Positions 8,804-16,439 of a stretch of 64,000 nt of DNA are shown here, one piece after another. A model generated the notes under the pieces. The model ran no database searches and was not told where the DNA came from. It saw nothing but the letters and a program-made list of their open reading frames with translations. The translations under genes were made by a program, and so were the position numbers. Numbering within the stretch: position 1 is the stretch's first letter; each line of letters begins with the position of its first letter. Source of the DNA: Bacteroidales bacterium (GTDB lineage Bacteria > Bacteroidota > Bacteroidia > Bacteroidales > GCA-2711565); contig JANQLW010000077.1 in NCBI GenBank assembly GCA_028280405.1, forward strand, positions 1 through 64,000, written 5' to 3'.

Positions 8804-10018
8804 TTGAGATTTTCTGATTTTAACCTACATCCTGATTTACAAGAGGGAATTGATTCTTTAGGATTTGAATCTCCTACAGCAATTCAGGAGCAAGCTATTC
8901 CTTTGGTGTTAAAGGATAGAGATATTATAGGTTCAGCTCAAACCGGTACCGGAAAAACTGCCGCATTTTTGATACCTGTAATTCAACATATTCTTGAAAT
9001 AGGGACTCCGGATTATATTAAAGCTATGATTATAGTCCCAACTCGTGAGCTTGCTATCCAGATAGATCAACAATTACAGGGACTTTCATATTTTGCCGGG
9101 TTAAGTTCAATGGCAATATACGGAGGAGGAGATGGTACTGATTTTGCGCAAGAAAAACAAGCTCTTACAGAAGGGGCACATATTGTTATCTGCACTCCAG
9201 GCCGATTAATTGCTCATCTGAATAATGAATATGTAAAAACTAAACACTTATCCCATTTAATATTGGATGAAGCTGACCGTATGTTGGATATGGGGTTTTT
9301 TGATGACCTGATGCGTATCATTAACTACTTACCGAAGAAAAGACAAACCCTGATGTTTTCAGCTACCATGCCGGAAGAAATACGGAAAATGGCACGTAAG
9401 ATCTTGAAAAATCCTTTTGAAATCAATATTGCAATTTCAAAGCCTGCTGATAAAATTCTACAAATGGCTTATGTGATTTACGATCATCAGAAAAATGAAT
9501 TAATCACCTATTTGCTTAAAAATAATAGCGGGAAAAGTATATTGGTATTTTGTTCTACAAAAAATAATGCTAAAGACTTAACCAGAGATTTGAATAAAGC
9601 AGGTTTAGCAGCTTCAGAAATTCACTCTGACCTGGAACAAACAACACGTGAAAATGTGCTGCTTAGTTTTAAAAATAAAGAAATCAACTTTTTGGTTGCC
9701 ACTGATATTTTATCCAGGGGAATTGATATAGAAGATATCGATTTGGTAATTAACTATGATGTTCCTAATGATGGTGAAGATTACATTCATCGCATCGGAA
9801 GGACAGCCCGTGCTGAAGCTGAAGGTGTTGCCATTACTTTGATTAATGAAAAAGAAGCTTTTAAGTTTTCTCAAATAGAAAAACTTTTAGAACGAAGTGT
9901 TCATAAAGCACAAGTTCCGTCTCACTTAGGTGAAACACCGGAATACAATCCAAAAGCCAAAAGGAAATATAATTATAAAAAAAAGCCTTATAGAGGAAAG
10001 AAAAGGGGAGATAAATAA
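8804..10018 (+). CDS. DEAD-box ATP-dependent RNA helicase
   Basis: A 404-residue helicase that unwinds RNA duplexes, probably in ribosome assembly or cold adaptation. The Q motif (F/Y...PTAIQEQAIP, near 21-33), motif I AQTGTGKT (K51), PTRELA (79-84), TPGR (131-134), DEAD (155-158), SAT (186-188) and HRIGRTAR (329-336) are all present. The C-terminal tail is short and very basic (KAKRKYNYKKKPYRGKKRG), an RNA-binding extension. The start codon appears to be TTG at 8804: it begins exactly where the family N terminus (RFSDFNLHPDL) begins and no ATG is available nearby. A TACCTTTG -7 box lies at 8764-8771. Both neighbours are gene remnants. Confidence 0.93.
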   Translation: MRFSDFNLHPDLQEGIDSLGFESPTAIQEQAIPLVLKDRDIIGSAQTGTGKTAAFLIPVIQHILEIGTPDYIKAMIIVPTRELAIQIDQQLQGLSYFAGLSSMAIYGGGDGTDFAQEKQALTEGAHIVICTPGRLIAHLNNEYVKTKHLSHLILDEADRMLDMGFFDDLMRIINYLPKKRQTLMFSATMPEEIRKMARKILKNPFEINIAISKPADKILQMAYVIYDHQKNELITYLLKNNSGKSILVFCSTKNNAKDLTRDLNKAGLAASEIHSDLEQTTRENVLLSFKNKEINFLVATDILSRGIDIEDIDLVINYDVPNDGEDYIHRIGRTARAEAEGVAITLINEKEAFKFSQIEKLLERSVHKAQVPSHLGETPEYNPKAKRKYNYKKKPYRGKKRGDK

Positions 10019-10061
10019 TGAAAAAAGAATAATGATAAATAATTTCACTATTCATTGTGAA

Positions 10062-10146
10062 TTATGCAATATTCGTAAAAACATTCTGAACATCATCATC
10101 CTCTTTTTTCTTTAGCCGCACGGCGATATTCAAATGCTCTACCCAT
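10062..10146 (-). pseudogene. yebC/PmpR-family remnant with its middle deleted
   Basis: From an ATG at 10146 the minus strand encodes MGRAFEYRRAAKEKR, the hallmark N terminus of Bacteroidota YebC proteins, and hits a stop at 10098-10096. In the +1 frame the same strand then reads EDDDVQNVFTNIA and a stop (10064-10062), which is the conserved C terminus of YebC. About 200 central codons are therefore missing and the two ends are joined out of frame in an A-rich stretch. A TATTTTTG -7 box is kept at 10181-10174. A short-repeat-mediated deletion is the simplest origin. An intact yebC is expected elsewhere in the genome. Confidence 0.8.
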
Positions 10147-10255
10147 TTTGTTTCGTTTTTGTAATTACGATTGCAAAAATAAATCTTTCAAACTAAAATA
10201 AAGAAGTTAAAATCAGATATAGAAGATTTTCTACTTAAAAAATGCCATTATATTG

Positions 10256-10296
10256 GGCATATGCTTATATTTGTAAAAAAATATTAAGCATATGCC
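10256..10296 (+). promoter_or_regulatory. Promoter with a 12-bp palindromic operator over the DUF134 start codon
   Basis: GGCATATGCTTA (10256-10267) is mirrored exactly by TAAGCATATGCC (10285-10296), centre to centre 29 bp apart. A perfect -7 box, TATATTTG (10266-10273), sits between the arms, and the right arm contains the ATG of the DUF134 gene. A protein bound to both arms would cover the transcription start. The DUF134 product has a helix-turn-helix, so autoregulation is the obvious model. No clear -33 TTG was found at the usual distance. Confidence 0.65.
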
Positions 10297-10579
10297 AAGA
10301 ATTAAATGTAAGAGGAATATAGAATCTGAACCTAATGTTACCTATTATAAACCTGTTGGGATTCCTTTAAGAGAGCTGCAAGAACTAGAATTGGATCTTG
10401 ATGAACTGGAAGCAATACGCTTATCAGATTATGAAGGCTTATATCAGGAAGAAGCTGCTGAGAAGATGCATGTGAGCCGGCAGACCTTTGGACGAATTAT
10501 CAATAATGCTCATAGGAAAATTGCGGAATGTCTGATTAAAGGAAAAGCAATTAAAATAAATGTTTCATCTGAAGATTAA
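10292..10579 (+). CDS. DUF134 helix-turn-helix protein
   Basis: A 95-residue protein of the DUF134 family. The N terminus (MPRIKCKRNI...YYKPVGIPL) and the DELEAIRLSDYEGLYQEEAAEKM block are typical; residues 51-72 (QEEAAEKMHVSRQTFGRII) form a sigma-70 region-4-like helix-turn-helix. Members are often found next to NifX/NifB-domain small proteins, as here, where their function is unproven but probably regulatory and metal- or cofactor-linked. The start codon lies inside a palindrome (10256-10296), suggesting the protein represses its own gene. Three bases separate it from the next gene, so the cluster is one operon. Confidence 0.9.
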   Translation: MPRIKCKRNIESEPNVTYYKPVGIPLRELQELELDLDELEAIRLSDYEGLYQEEAAEKMHVSRQTFGRIINNAHRKIAECLIKGKAIKINVSSED

Positions 10580-10582
10580 ATT

Positions 10583-10768
10583 ATGCCAAAATTAGATCAT
10601 AATGGTCCGGATGGCGAGGGAAGTAAAACCGGACGGAAACTGGGGAAGTGTAAAAACAAAGGCAAGAGCAATTATGAACTTGGCAAAGGAATGGGCTTAA
10701 GAAGAAATAAAACTGATAATTGTGAGTCTATGGAAAAAGGAAAACGAAATAATACATACCTGAGGTAG
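10583..10768 (+). CDS. Small basic DUF5320-like protein
   Basis: A 61-residue, strongly basic, glycine-rich protein. It begins MPKLDHNGPDGEGSKTGRKL, which resembles DUF5320 proteins (pattern MP..D..GP.G.GP.TGR..G.C) that commonly accompany NifX-like and DUF134 genes. Two cysteines (KCKNK, DNCES) are present. It starts 3 bp after DUF134 and ends 36 bp before the NifX-like gene. Function is unknown; the position argues for a part in the same metal or cofactor pathway. Family assignment rests on the N-terminal motif only. Confidence 0.7.
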   Translation: MPKLDHNGPDGEGSKTGRKLGKCKNKGKSNYELGKGMGLRRNKTDNCESMEKGKRNNTYLR

Positions 10769-10804
10769 TCAGGAAGAATATCATCACAAAAATTACTAAA
10801 ACAC

Positions 10805-11164
10805 ATGAAAAAAATTGCAATTCCAACAAGGAAAGGACAGGTGGATGCTCATTTTGGGCATTGCGAATATTATACTATTTATAGTGTAGAAGAGAATAAA
10901 TTATTAAGTGAAGAAACTTACGAAGCTCCGCAGGGCTGTGGATGTAAGTCGAATGTTGCAACCATATTGGCTGAGAAAGGAATTAAATTAATGTTAGCCG
11001 GAAATATGGGAACCGGAGCGCTTAATGTATTAAATAGCTGTGGCATTGAGGTTCTGAGAGGTCGTTCAGGAAACGTCAGGGAAGTCCTGGATTCATACTT
11101 GCAAGGCAATCTTAAGGATAATGGCCTGAATTGTGCCCATCATGAACACAAATGTTCGCACTAA
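10805..11164 (+). CDS. NifX/NifB-domain protein (dinitrogenase iron-molybdenum cofactor family)
   Basis: A 119-residue single-domain protein of the family that binds iron-sulfur or FeMo-cofactor precursors. MKKIAIPTRKGQVDAHFGHC is the typical first strand and cofactor loop (HFGHC), followed by a Cys pair in QGCGCK and the GMGTGALNVL segment. The C terminus carries an extra Cys/His cluster (CAHHEHKCSH) that could bind a metal. No nitrogenase genes are in the window, and stand-alone members occur widely in anaerobes without nitrogen fixation, so nitrogen fixation should not be inferred. It is the last gene of the DUF134 operon; a hairpin with stem around 11224-11251 follows. Confidence 0.88.
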   Translation: MKKIAIPTRKGQVDAHFGHCEYYTIYSVEENKLLSEETYEAPQGCGCKSNVATILAEKGIKLMLAGNMGTGALNVLNSCGIEVLRGRSGNVREVLDSYLQGNLKDNGLNCAHHEHKCSH

Positions 11165-11345
11165 AAAACCTATTGGTTTTATAATTGAGGTTACTCCGGA
11201 TAAAGGTGGCTTGTTTTGTTTATTGTAAAAGTGTAAATTCACGTTTTTACAAATTTACATTTATTATACAATGACATTTATCAATATTTCCTAACTTAGA
11301 TAAGTTTCTCTTTTAATTTTAAATAAAAATTTGTTTCTTTGTAAC

Positions 11346-11651
11346 ATGTTGAAAAAGAAAATAACTTTAACCAATGAAATGCCCTGGGTTATGATTCCAG
11401 GTCTGTAATGTTATTTTAATACCACCTCAACACATTTTCACATCACAATTTAAAACATAATCGCCAGCTTTTGGCTGATGTATTTTCATCATCTTTAAAA
11501 AGAAGATTTGATCAATAAAATATAAGCTGAGGGGAACACAAAATGCACCAAGTTTAATTATGAGAAAATAAAAAGGTGTCGCTCTAAAATCAATTTCTTA
11601 AAATTCCCCTAAACTCTCCAAAACAGCGCACGAGATTGCGCTGTTTTTTTT
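11346..11651 (+). ncRNA. Candidate structured untranslated transcript ending in a strong terminator
   Basis: The gap 11165-11869 has no long gene but ends its first part in a very strong intrinsic terminator (stem 11620-11630/11637-11647, then eight T). Upstream are nested complementary segments: AGGGGAA 11530-11536 with TTCCCCT 11604-11610, enclosing GCACC 11545-11549 with GGTGT 11575-11579, and CCTGG 11383-11387 with CCAGG 11397-11401. A 20-codon frame at 11346-11408 (MLKKKITLTNEMPWVMIPGL) opens the stretch. No tmRNA, RNase P, SRP or 6S signature was recognised, and the upstream TTTCTTTG at 11334 is a weak promoter match. It may be a small RNA or a decayed gene with a surviving terminator. 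Confidence 0.3.
11620..11651 (+). terminator. Strong intrinsic terminator
   Basis: An 11-bp GC-containing perfect stem (AACAGCGCA core paired with TGCGCTGTT), 6-base loop (CGAGAT) and an uninterrupted T tract on the plus strand. No coding gene ends within 450 bp upstream, so it must terminate an untranslated or very short transcript. From 11662 to 11866 one plus-strand frame stays open (67 codons) but has no good start and no recognised family. Confidence 0.8.
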
Positions 11652-11869
11652 ATGTAGCATAAAAAAAGATAGCAAATTGCCAATTGAATGGAACATTAGA
11701 AACCTGCTGCAGGCAAATTAGACATGTAAAACGGACAACATATATTGGAAGCTTTAATCCTGAAACACCTGCCCGAAGCAGACGAGAGTTCAAGATGGCA
11801 GATTATACTATTTACTCACGATCATTTTCAAATTATCTTTTAAATTCTAAGAATATCAAATAGTTTTAA

Positions 11870-13411
11870 TTACGACTCCATTTCTATAATAGACAAAGCT
11901 GCCTTAATCCCGTCTGCAGCACTGGAAATGATTCCTCCTGCATAGCCACTACCTTCACCTATTATAAAAAGGTTGTTAATTCCGACAGCTCTTCTCAGCT
12001 CATCTCTTTCAACCTGGATAGGGGCAGAAGTTTTGCTTTCCAGTCCCATGATGTTTCCATATTCGAAACCACTTAGTTTTGAACAGAATTCCTTGAGTCC
12101 GCTGCGCATGGCATTGCTTATTTCTTTAGGTAGAAACTCCCAAAGAACTTGCTGTTCAATAGCTAAAGGGTAGGAGCTTTCTTTATTAAATTCAGATTGC
12201 AGTTTACCATTAATAAAGTCCTTTATACTACAAACAGGAAGGGTATAACCCTGATTGATCTCATAGAATTTTTGTTCTAAAGCTTCGAGCCAGTCAATTG
12301 CTTCAAGAGGATCAACTTCCTTATTTAATAATTCATTAAGATGTATACCTGCTACACAAGCTGCATTTGCAAACTGATCATTTCTGTGATACAGACTCAT
12401 TCCGTTCACAATGCTTGTATTTTCATATGCAGCCGCAGGAACAATAACACCTCCCGGGCACATGCAAAAAGTATATACTGGTCTTCCTTTATCGGTTTTA
12501 GCACTTAATCTGTATTCGGCAGCTTTTACTCCTGCCAAAGTATTGCAGCCCCATTGCGCAGTATTAATTATGTTTTGAGGGTGCTCCATTCTGCTCCCGA
12601 TTGCAAAGTTTTTTGTTCTGTAAAGAACACCTGCTTTAATCAGCATTCTGGCAGTATCAAATGCTGAATGTCCGTTTGCCAAGAGATAGTAATCCGATTC
12701 AATTTTTCCTTTTTCGGTTTCAAATACAGAAACTAGATTACTTTTTATCTTAAGTTGAGTAAAGCAGGTTTCAAAATGGACTTCTCCTCCAAGTGCTATA
12801 AATTTTTCTCTCAGATTTTGTACAATGATCTTTAAATTATCGGATCCTAAATGTGGATGAGCCATATATAATATTTCTTCGGGGGCACCGGCTTCCACAT
12901 AACATGAATGTATAAATTGTCTTTCTTTCGAAATATGTTTAGATCGTGAAGTTAATTTGCCATCTGAAAAAGTTCCGGCTCCACCTTCACCAAAAGCATA
13001 ATTACTTTTAGAATTAAATTGTCCTGTGCTTTCAAATTCTTCAATTTCACGGGCTCTTTTATTTACCTCGGTTCCTCTTTCAATAATTCTTACCTTAAAT
13101 CCGGCCATTTGCAAAACATAAGCTGCAAAAAAACCTGCAGGGCCACTACCTACTACCGTAATACGTTTCTCTCTTTTTTTGTAATCAATTTTTAATCCTT
13201 CTTCAGGAATATATGCGGGGCCTTTTAATTCTTTGGAAATAACTAGTAAACGTAATTGCCATTGTATATTATTTTTCTTACGGGCATCCAGGCTCTTGTT
13301 CAAAATCTCAAAACTAAGGTTCCGGATTCTTAACTTTTTTCTAACAATCCCTTGTATTAAAGAGTTTGAATAATTTGTTGGTACTTTTATTTGTAGTTCT
13401 TTAAATCCCAT
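11870..13411 (-). CDS. FAD-dependent dehydrogenase (COG2509 family)
   Basis: A 513-residue flavoprotein of the uncharacterised NAD(FAD)-dependent dehydrogenase group. An N-terminal domain of about 80 residues (KELQIKVP..., LDARKKNNIQW) precedes the dinucleotide-binding fold GSGPAG at 88-93 with E111 closing the first beta-alpha-beta unit. FGEGGAGTFSDGKLTSR near 140-155 and the C-terminal GEGSGYAGGIISSAADG (second FAD contact) are family hallmarks. The substrate is unknown. It is cytoplasmic. It faces the exonuclease gene divergently across about 100 bp. Confidence 0.88.
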   Translation of the reverse strand: MGFKELQIKVPTNYSNSLIQGIVRKKLRIRNLSFEILNKSLDARKKNNIQWQLRLLVISKELKGPAYIPEEGLKIDYKKREKRITVVGSGPAGFFAAYVLQMAGFKVRIIERGTEVNKRAREIEEFESTGQFNSKSNYAFGEGGAGTFSDGKLTSRSKHISKERQFIHSCYVEAGAPEEILYMAHPHLGSDNLKIIVQNLREKFIALGGEVHFETCFTQLKIKSNLVSVFETEKGKIESDYYLLANGHSAFDTARMLIKAGVLYRTKNFAIGSRMEHPQNIINTAQWGCNTLAGVKAAEYRLSAKTDKGRPVYTFCMCPGGVIVPAAAYENTSIVNGMSLYHRNDQFANAACVAGIHLNELLNKEVDPLEAIDWLEALEQKFYEINQGYTLPVCSIKDFINGKLQSEFNKESSYPLAIEQQVLWEFLPKEISNAMRSGLKEFCSKLSGFEYGNIMGLESKTSAPIQVERDELRRAVGINNLFIIGEGSGYAGGIISSAADGIKAALSIIEMES

Positions 13412-13513
13412 TCTTAAAATTAAAATTTAAAACTAAAAATGAAAAATAAAAAATAAAAGCATTATTTCTTCATATTAAATATATCCTTTAAATTAGCTGA
13501 AATTTAGATTCAC

Positions 13514-14221
13514 ATGCTTCAACAATTAAATTTTCAGAATGTTTTATTTCTGGATATCGAAACTGTTTCAGCCTTCCCCACTTATAACGATATGCCGGAA
13601 AGATTCCAAAGGCTCTGGGAACACAAAGCCGAGCGATTAAAAAAATCAGAGAATGAAACTCCGGATCAGATATATAGTAAAGCCGGTATTTATGCTGAAT
13701 TTGGAAAAATTATTTGTATTTCCGTAGCCTTTTTTAATGGAAATGAATTAAGGGTAAAGTCTTTTTTTGGCGATGATGAAAAAATATTACTTAAAGAGTT
13801 TTCAGAACTGATTACTAAACATTTTAATGGCCGCCAGCATTTACTTTGTGCTCATAATGGAAAAGAATTTGATTACCCTTATATAGCCAGAAGGTTATTA
13901 ATAAATGGCCTAAAACTACCTTATAGCCTAAATCTTGCGGGAAAGAAACCCTGGAATGTGCCTCATTTGGATACAATGGATTTATGGAAGTTTGGAGATT
14001 ACAAGCATTATACTTCCCTGGATTTGTTAGCTGCAGCGTTTGATATTCCTACGCCTAAAGATGATATTGATGGAAGTGATATTGGCAGAGTATATTGGGA
14101 AGAAAACGATCTGGAACGTATTGTTCACTATTGTCAGAAAGATGTAATTACAGTTGCCCAATTATTACTGAAATATTTGGGGAAATCTTTAATAAAAGAA
14201 GAATATATATCATATCAATAA
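13514..14221 (+). CDS. 3'-5' exonuclease, PolB-type DEDDy fold
   Basis: A 235-residue stand-alone proofreading-like exonuclease. The ExoI motif is D14-x-E16 (LFLDIET), ExoII contains D120 (AHNGKEFDYPYI) and ExoIII is Y206-x3-D210 (YCQKD), making it a DEDDy enzyme of the predicted 3'-5' exonuclease family related to the PolB exonuclease domain. It has no polymerase domain, as usual for this family. It probably trims single-stranded or mismatched 3' ends in repair. It is a monocistronic gene between the FAD dehydrogenase and the outer-membrane protein. Confidence 0.88.
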   Translation: MLQQLNFQNVLFLDIETVSAFPTYNDMPERFQRLWEHKAERLKKSENETPDQIYSKAGIYAEFGKIICISVAFFNGNELRVKSFFGDDEKILLKEFSELITKHFNGRQHLLCAHNGKEFDYPYIARRLLINGLKLPYSLNLAGKKPWNVPHLDTMDLWKFGDYKHYTSLDLLAAAFDIPTPKDDIDGSDIGRVYWEENDLERIVHYCQKDVITVAQLLLKYLGKSLIKEEYISYQ

Positions 14222-14305
14222 TTAAAATGAAATTCTTTTATTGATGTATTCCAAAACTCTATCTTTGCCTAACGAATTTAACCTAATAACCATAATCTAT
14301 ATCTT

Positions 14306-15547
14306 ATGAAAAAATTATTAATTCTTTCTTTTGTGTTGTTTTTGAATTTTGGAACATTTGCACAAGAGAAAACTGCCTTTGGAATAAAATTTACCGGTTT
14401 TGTAAAGTCGGATATTATGTATGATTCACGTCAGACGGTGACTGCACGTGAAGGTCATTTCCATTTGTATCCGGCTGCTCCAAGCCTTGATCAATATGGG
14501 AAAGATATAAACGGGAAAGATAATTTTAATATGCTTTCCATTCAAACCCGTTTAAAAGGAGTAATTACCGGACCTGATGCTTTTGGAGCGAAAACTTCTG
14601 CTTTGATTGAAGGTGCCTTCTTTGGTCATAACAATTCAGATATAAATGGATTCCGTTTGCGTCATGCTTTTGCAAAACTTAATTGGGAAAATACAGAATT
14701 ATTGGTTGGCCAATACTGGCATGCCATGTTTATTACTTCCTGTTTCCCGGGAACTATTTCATTTAATACAGGAGCTCCATTTCAGCCTTTTTCAAGAAAC
14801 CCACAAATAAGATTAACGCAAAAAACCAATAAATTTAAATTTATTGTTACCGCAATGTCTCAAAGAGATTTTACCAGTACTGGCCCTGATGGTGGAAGTT
14901 CAAAATATTTGAGAAATAATGTAATGCCTGAAATGAATTTTACCCTGCAGTTTGAGAATACCTGCAAAAAAGGCAATTCAATATTATTAGGTGCAGGAGT
15001 TGATTATTTATCACTTACGCCCAGAATAAGAACTGAAGGTGATGCAGCTACAAAGGAAACTGTAAGTGGTTTGTCAGTTATAGCCTTTATGAAATTAAAA
15101 ACTAAAGGACTTACGTGGAAAGCTGAAGCCATTTGCGGGCAAAATACGACTCATTTGTTAATGCTGGGTGGCTATGCTGAGACTAAAGTGTTGGACCCTA
15201 TTACAGAAGAAAAAGCATACAGCCCTGTAAAAACTTTATCCCTATGGACGGATATTCATTCTAATGGAAAAAAATTCCAGGCAGGCCTATTTGCGGGATA
15301 TACTAAAAATAAAGGAATAGAAGATGCCTTGTTAACAGGTGGAAGTATTTTTGCAAGAGGTGCGAATATTGATTATGTATACCGTTTTTCGCCTCGTATG
15401 ATTTTTAATTCAGGAAAAATGAGATTTGCCGGCGAGCTTGAGTATACCGTTGCTGCATATGGTACAACTCAAACTGATTTAACTGTGGTAAATGCAACAA
15501 AAGCAAAAAATTTAAGATTATTAATAGGAGTTTACTATTTCTTTTAA
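14306..15547 (+). CDS. Porin-like outer-membrane beta-barrel protein
   Basis: A 413-residue exported protein with a signal peptide (residues 1-19, ending TFAQ). The mature chain alternates polar and hydrophobic residues in short strands, has a proline/glycine-rich first plug-like loop (HLYPAAPSLDQYG), and ends in YYFF, the aromatic C-terminal signature of outer-membrane barrels. It resembles conserved Bacteroidota porin-like proteins of unknown substrate. A TATCTTTG -7 box lies at 14260-14267 with a TTG at 14241-14243. The 3' flank holds four copies of a CTGTCAGG palindrome. Confidence 0.78.
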   Translation: MKKLLILSFVLFLNFGTFAQEKTAFGIKFTGFVKSDIMYDSRQTVTAREGHFHLYPAAPSLDQYGKDINGKDNFNMLSIQTRLKGVITGPDAFGAKTSALIEGAFFGHNNSDINGFRLRHAFAKLNWENTELLVGQYWHAMFITSCFPGTISFNTGAPFQPFSRNPQIRLTQKTNKFKFIVTAMSQRDFTSTGPDGGSSKYLRNNVMPEMNFTLQFENTCKKGNSILLGAGVDYLSLTPRIRTEGDAATKETVSGLSVIAFMKLKTKGLTWKAEAICGQNTTHLLMLGGYAETKVLDPITEEKAYSPVKTLSLWTDIHSNGKKFQAGLFAGYTKNKGIEDALLTGGSIFARGANIDYVYRFSPRMIFNSGKMRFAGELEYTVAAYGTTQTDLTVVNATKAKNLRLLIGVYYFF

Positions 15548-15567
15548 TAAGAGAAAAATAAAATTTT

Positions 15568-15641
15568 AACCTGTCAGGTTGATAGACCTGTCAGGTTGGA
15601 GAAGATTTTTTAACCTGTCAGGTTACCGAACCTGTCAGGTT
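15568..15641. repeat. Four copies of an AACCTGTCAGGTT palindrome
   Basis: The 13-base palindrome AACCTGTCAGGTT occurs at 15568-15580, 15612-15624 and 15629-15641, with a one-base variant (GACCTGTCAGGTT) at 15585-15597. Each copy can fold on itself or with its neighbours, and the last is followed by a T7 run, so the array probably ends the porin transcript. A related pair, TCCTGACAGG/CCTGTCAGGA, occurs at 47893-47920, showing it is a dispersed intergenic family. Confidence 0.8.
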
Positions 15642-15682
15642 ATTTTTTTATCTTAGATAATCAATATAAATTAAATATTCAA

Positions 15683-16438
15683 ATGAAAATCGGATTTCTA
15701 TCTGATATACACGAAGACATCATTAGCTTGAAAAAAGCACTTAGACTTCTTGAAAAAAAAGGTTGTACGGAGCTGGTATGCCTGGGAGATATAGTTGGTT
15801 TTAGTGTACCATCATTTAAATATCTGAATACCAGAAATGCAAATGAGTGTATAGATACTGTAAGATTTAATTGTAGTATTGTTATACCCGGGAACCATGA
15901 TCTTTATGCCGTTAGAAAAACCCCCAGGTTTAATGCTGGATTTGAATACACTCCTAATTGGTACGATTTGCCCTTTGATGAAAGAGAAGAAATCGCCGAC
16001 CATCAAATATGGCTCTATGAAGACCATGACTTATCTCCAATGTTAAATAAGAAGAATCAATTATATCTGGAATCTCTAGAGGAATTTCAAAAAGTAACAT
16101 TTGATGGAATCAGAATTCTTTTTTCTCATTATGCATTTCCTGATATTAGCGGCTCAACTACTCACTTTATAAAAAATGAGCATGAGTTAAAACCCCATTT
16201 TGAATTTATGGATATGAATAATTCCCTAATCTCGTTTTCCGGACACCGGCATAATGAGGGCTGCATTATTGCATCTCCTGATTTTTTCGATGGCTATTCT
16301 TTTGAAAAAAAAGTAATCTTAAACGATAATGAAAAGTATTGGGTAGACGTTCCTGCAGTAGCAAGTGGTAAAAAAGAACAGGGGGTATTGATCTTTGATA
16401 CAAAATATTTAAGCATAGAAACGCTTCGAATTTCTTAA
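15683..16438 (+). CDS. Calcineurin-like metallophosphoesterase
   Basis: A 251-residue phosphoesterase with the complete two-metal signature: D8-x-H10 (LSDIH), GD36 (LGDIVG), G70-N71-H72-D (PGNHD), H149 (FSHY) and H188-x-H190 (GHRH). The substrate is not predictable; the size and layout fit small YfcE/MJ0936-like phosphodiesterases, or protein or nucleotide phosphatases. The next gene starts one base after its stop codon, so the two are co-translated, linking it to a Cas4-like nuclease. Confidence 0.9.
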   Translation: MKIGFLSDIHEDIISLKKALRLLEKKGCTELVCLGDIVGFSVPSFKYLNTRNANECIDTVRFNCSIVIPGNHDLYAVRKTPRFNAGFEYTPNWYDLPFDEREEIADHQIWLYEDHDLSPMLNKKNQLYLESLEEFQKVTFDGIRILFSHYAFPDISGSTTHFIKNEHELKPHFEFMDMNNSLISFSGHRHNEGCIIASPDFFDGYSFEKKVILNDNEKYWVDVPAVASGKKEQGVLIFDTKYLSIETLRIS

Positions 16439-16439
16439 T

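Noticed and set aside
10805..11164. NifX-like gene as a sign of nitrogen fixation
   Set aside because: No nifHDK, nifE/N or other nitrogenase genes are in the window, and stand-alone NifX/NifB-domain proteins with DUF134 are common in organisms that do not fix nitrogen.
11700..11800. SRP RNA-like word CCCGAAGCAGACG
   Set aside because: The conserved apical loop and symmetric bulge of SRP RNA (GGAAGCAGC context with flanking complementary arms) are absent.
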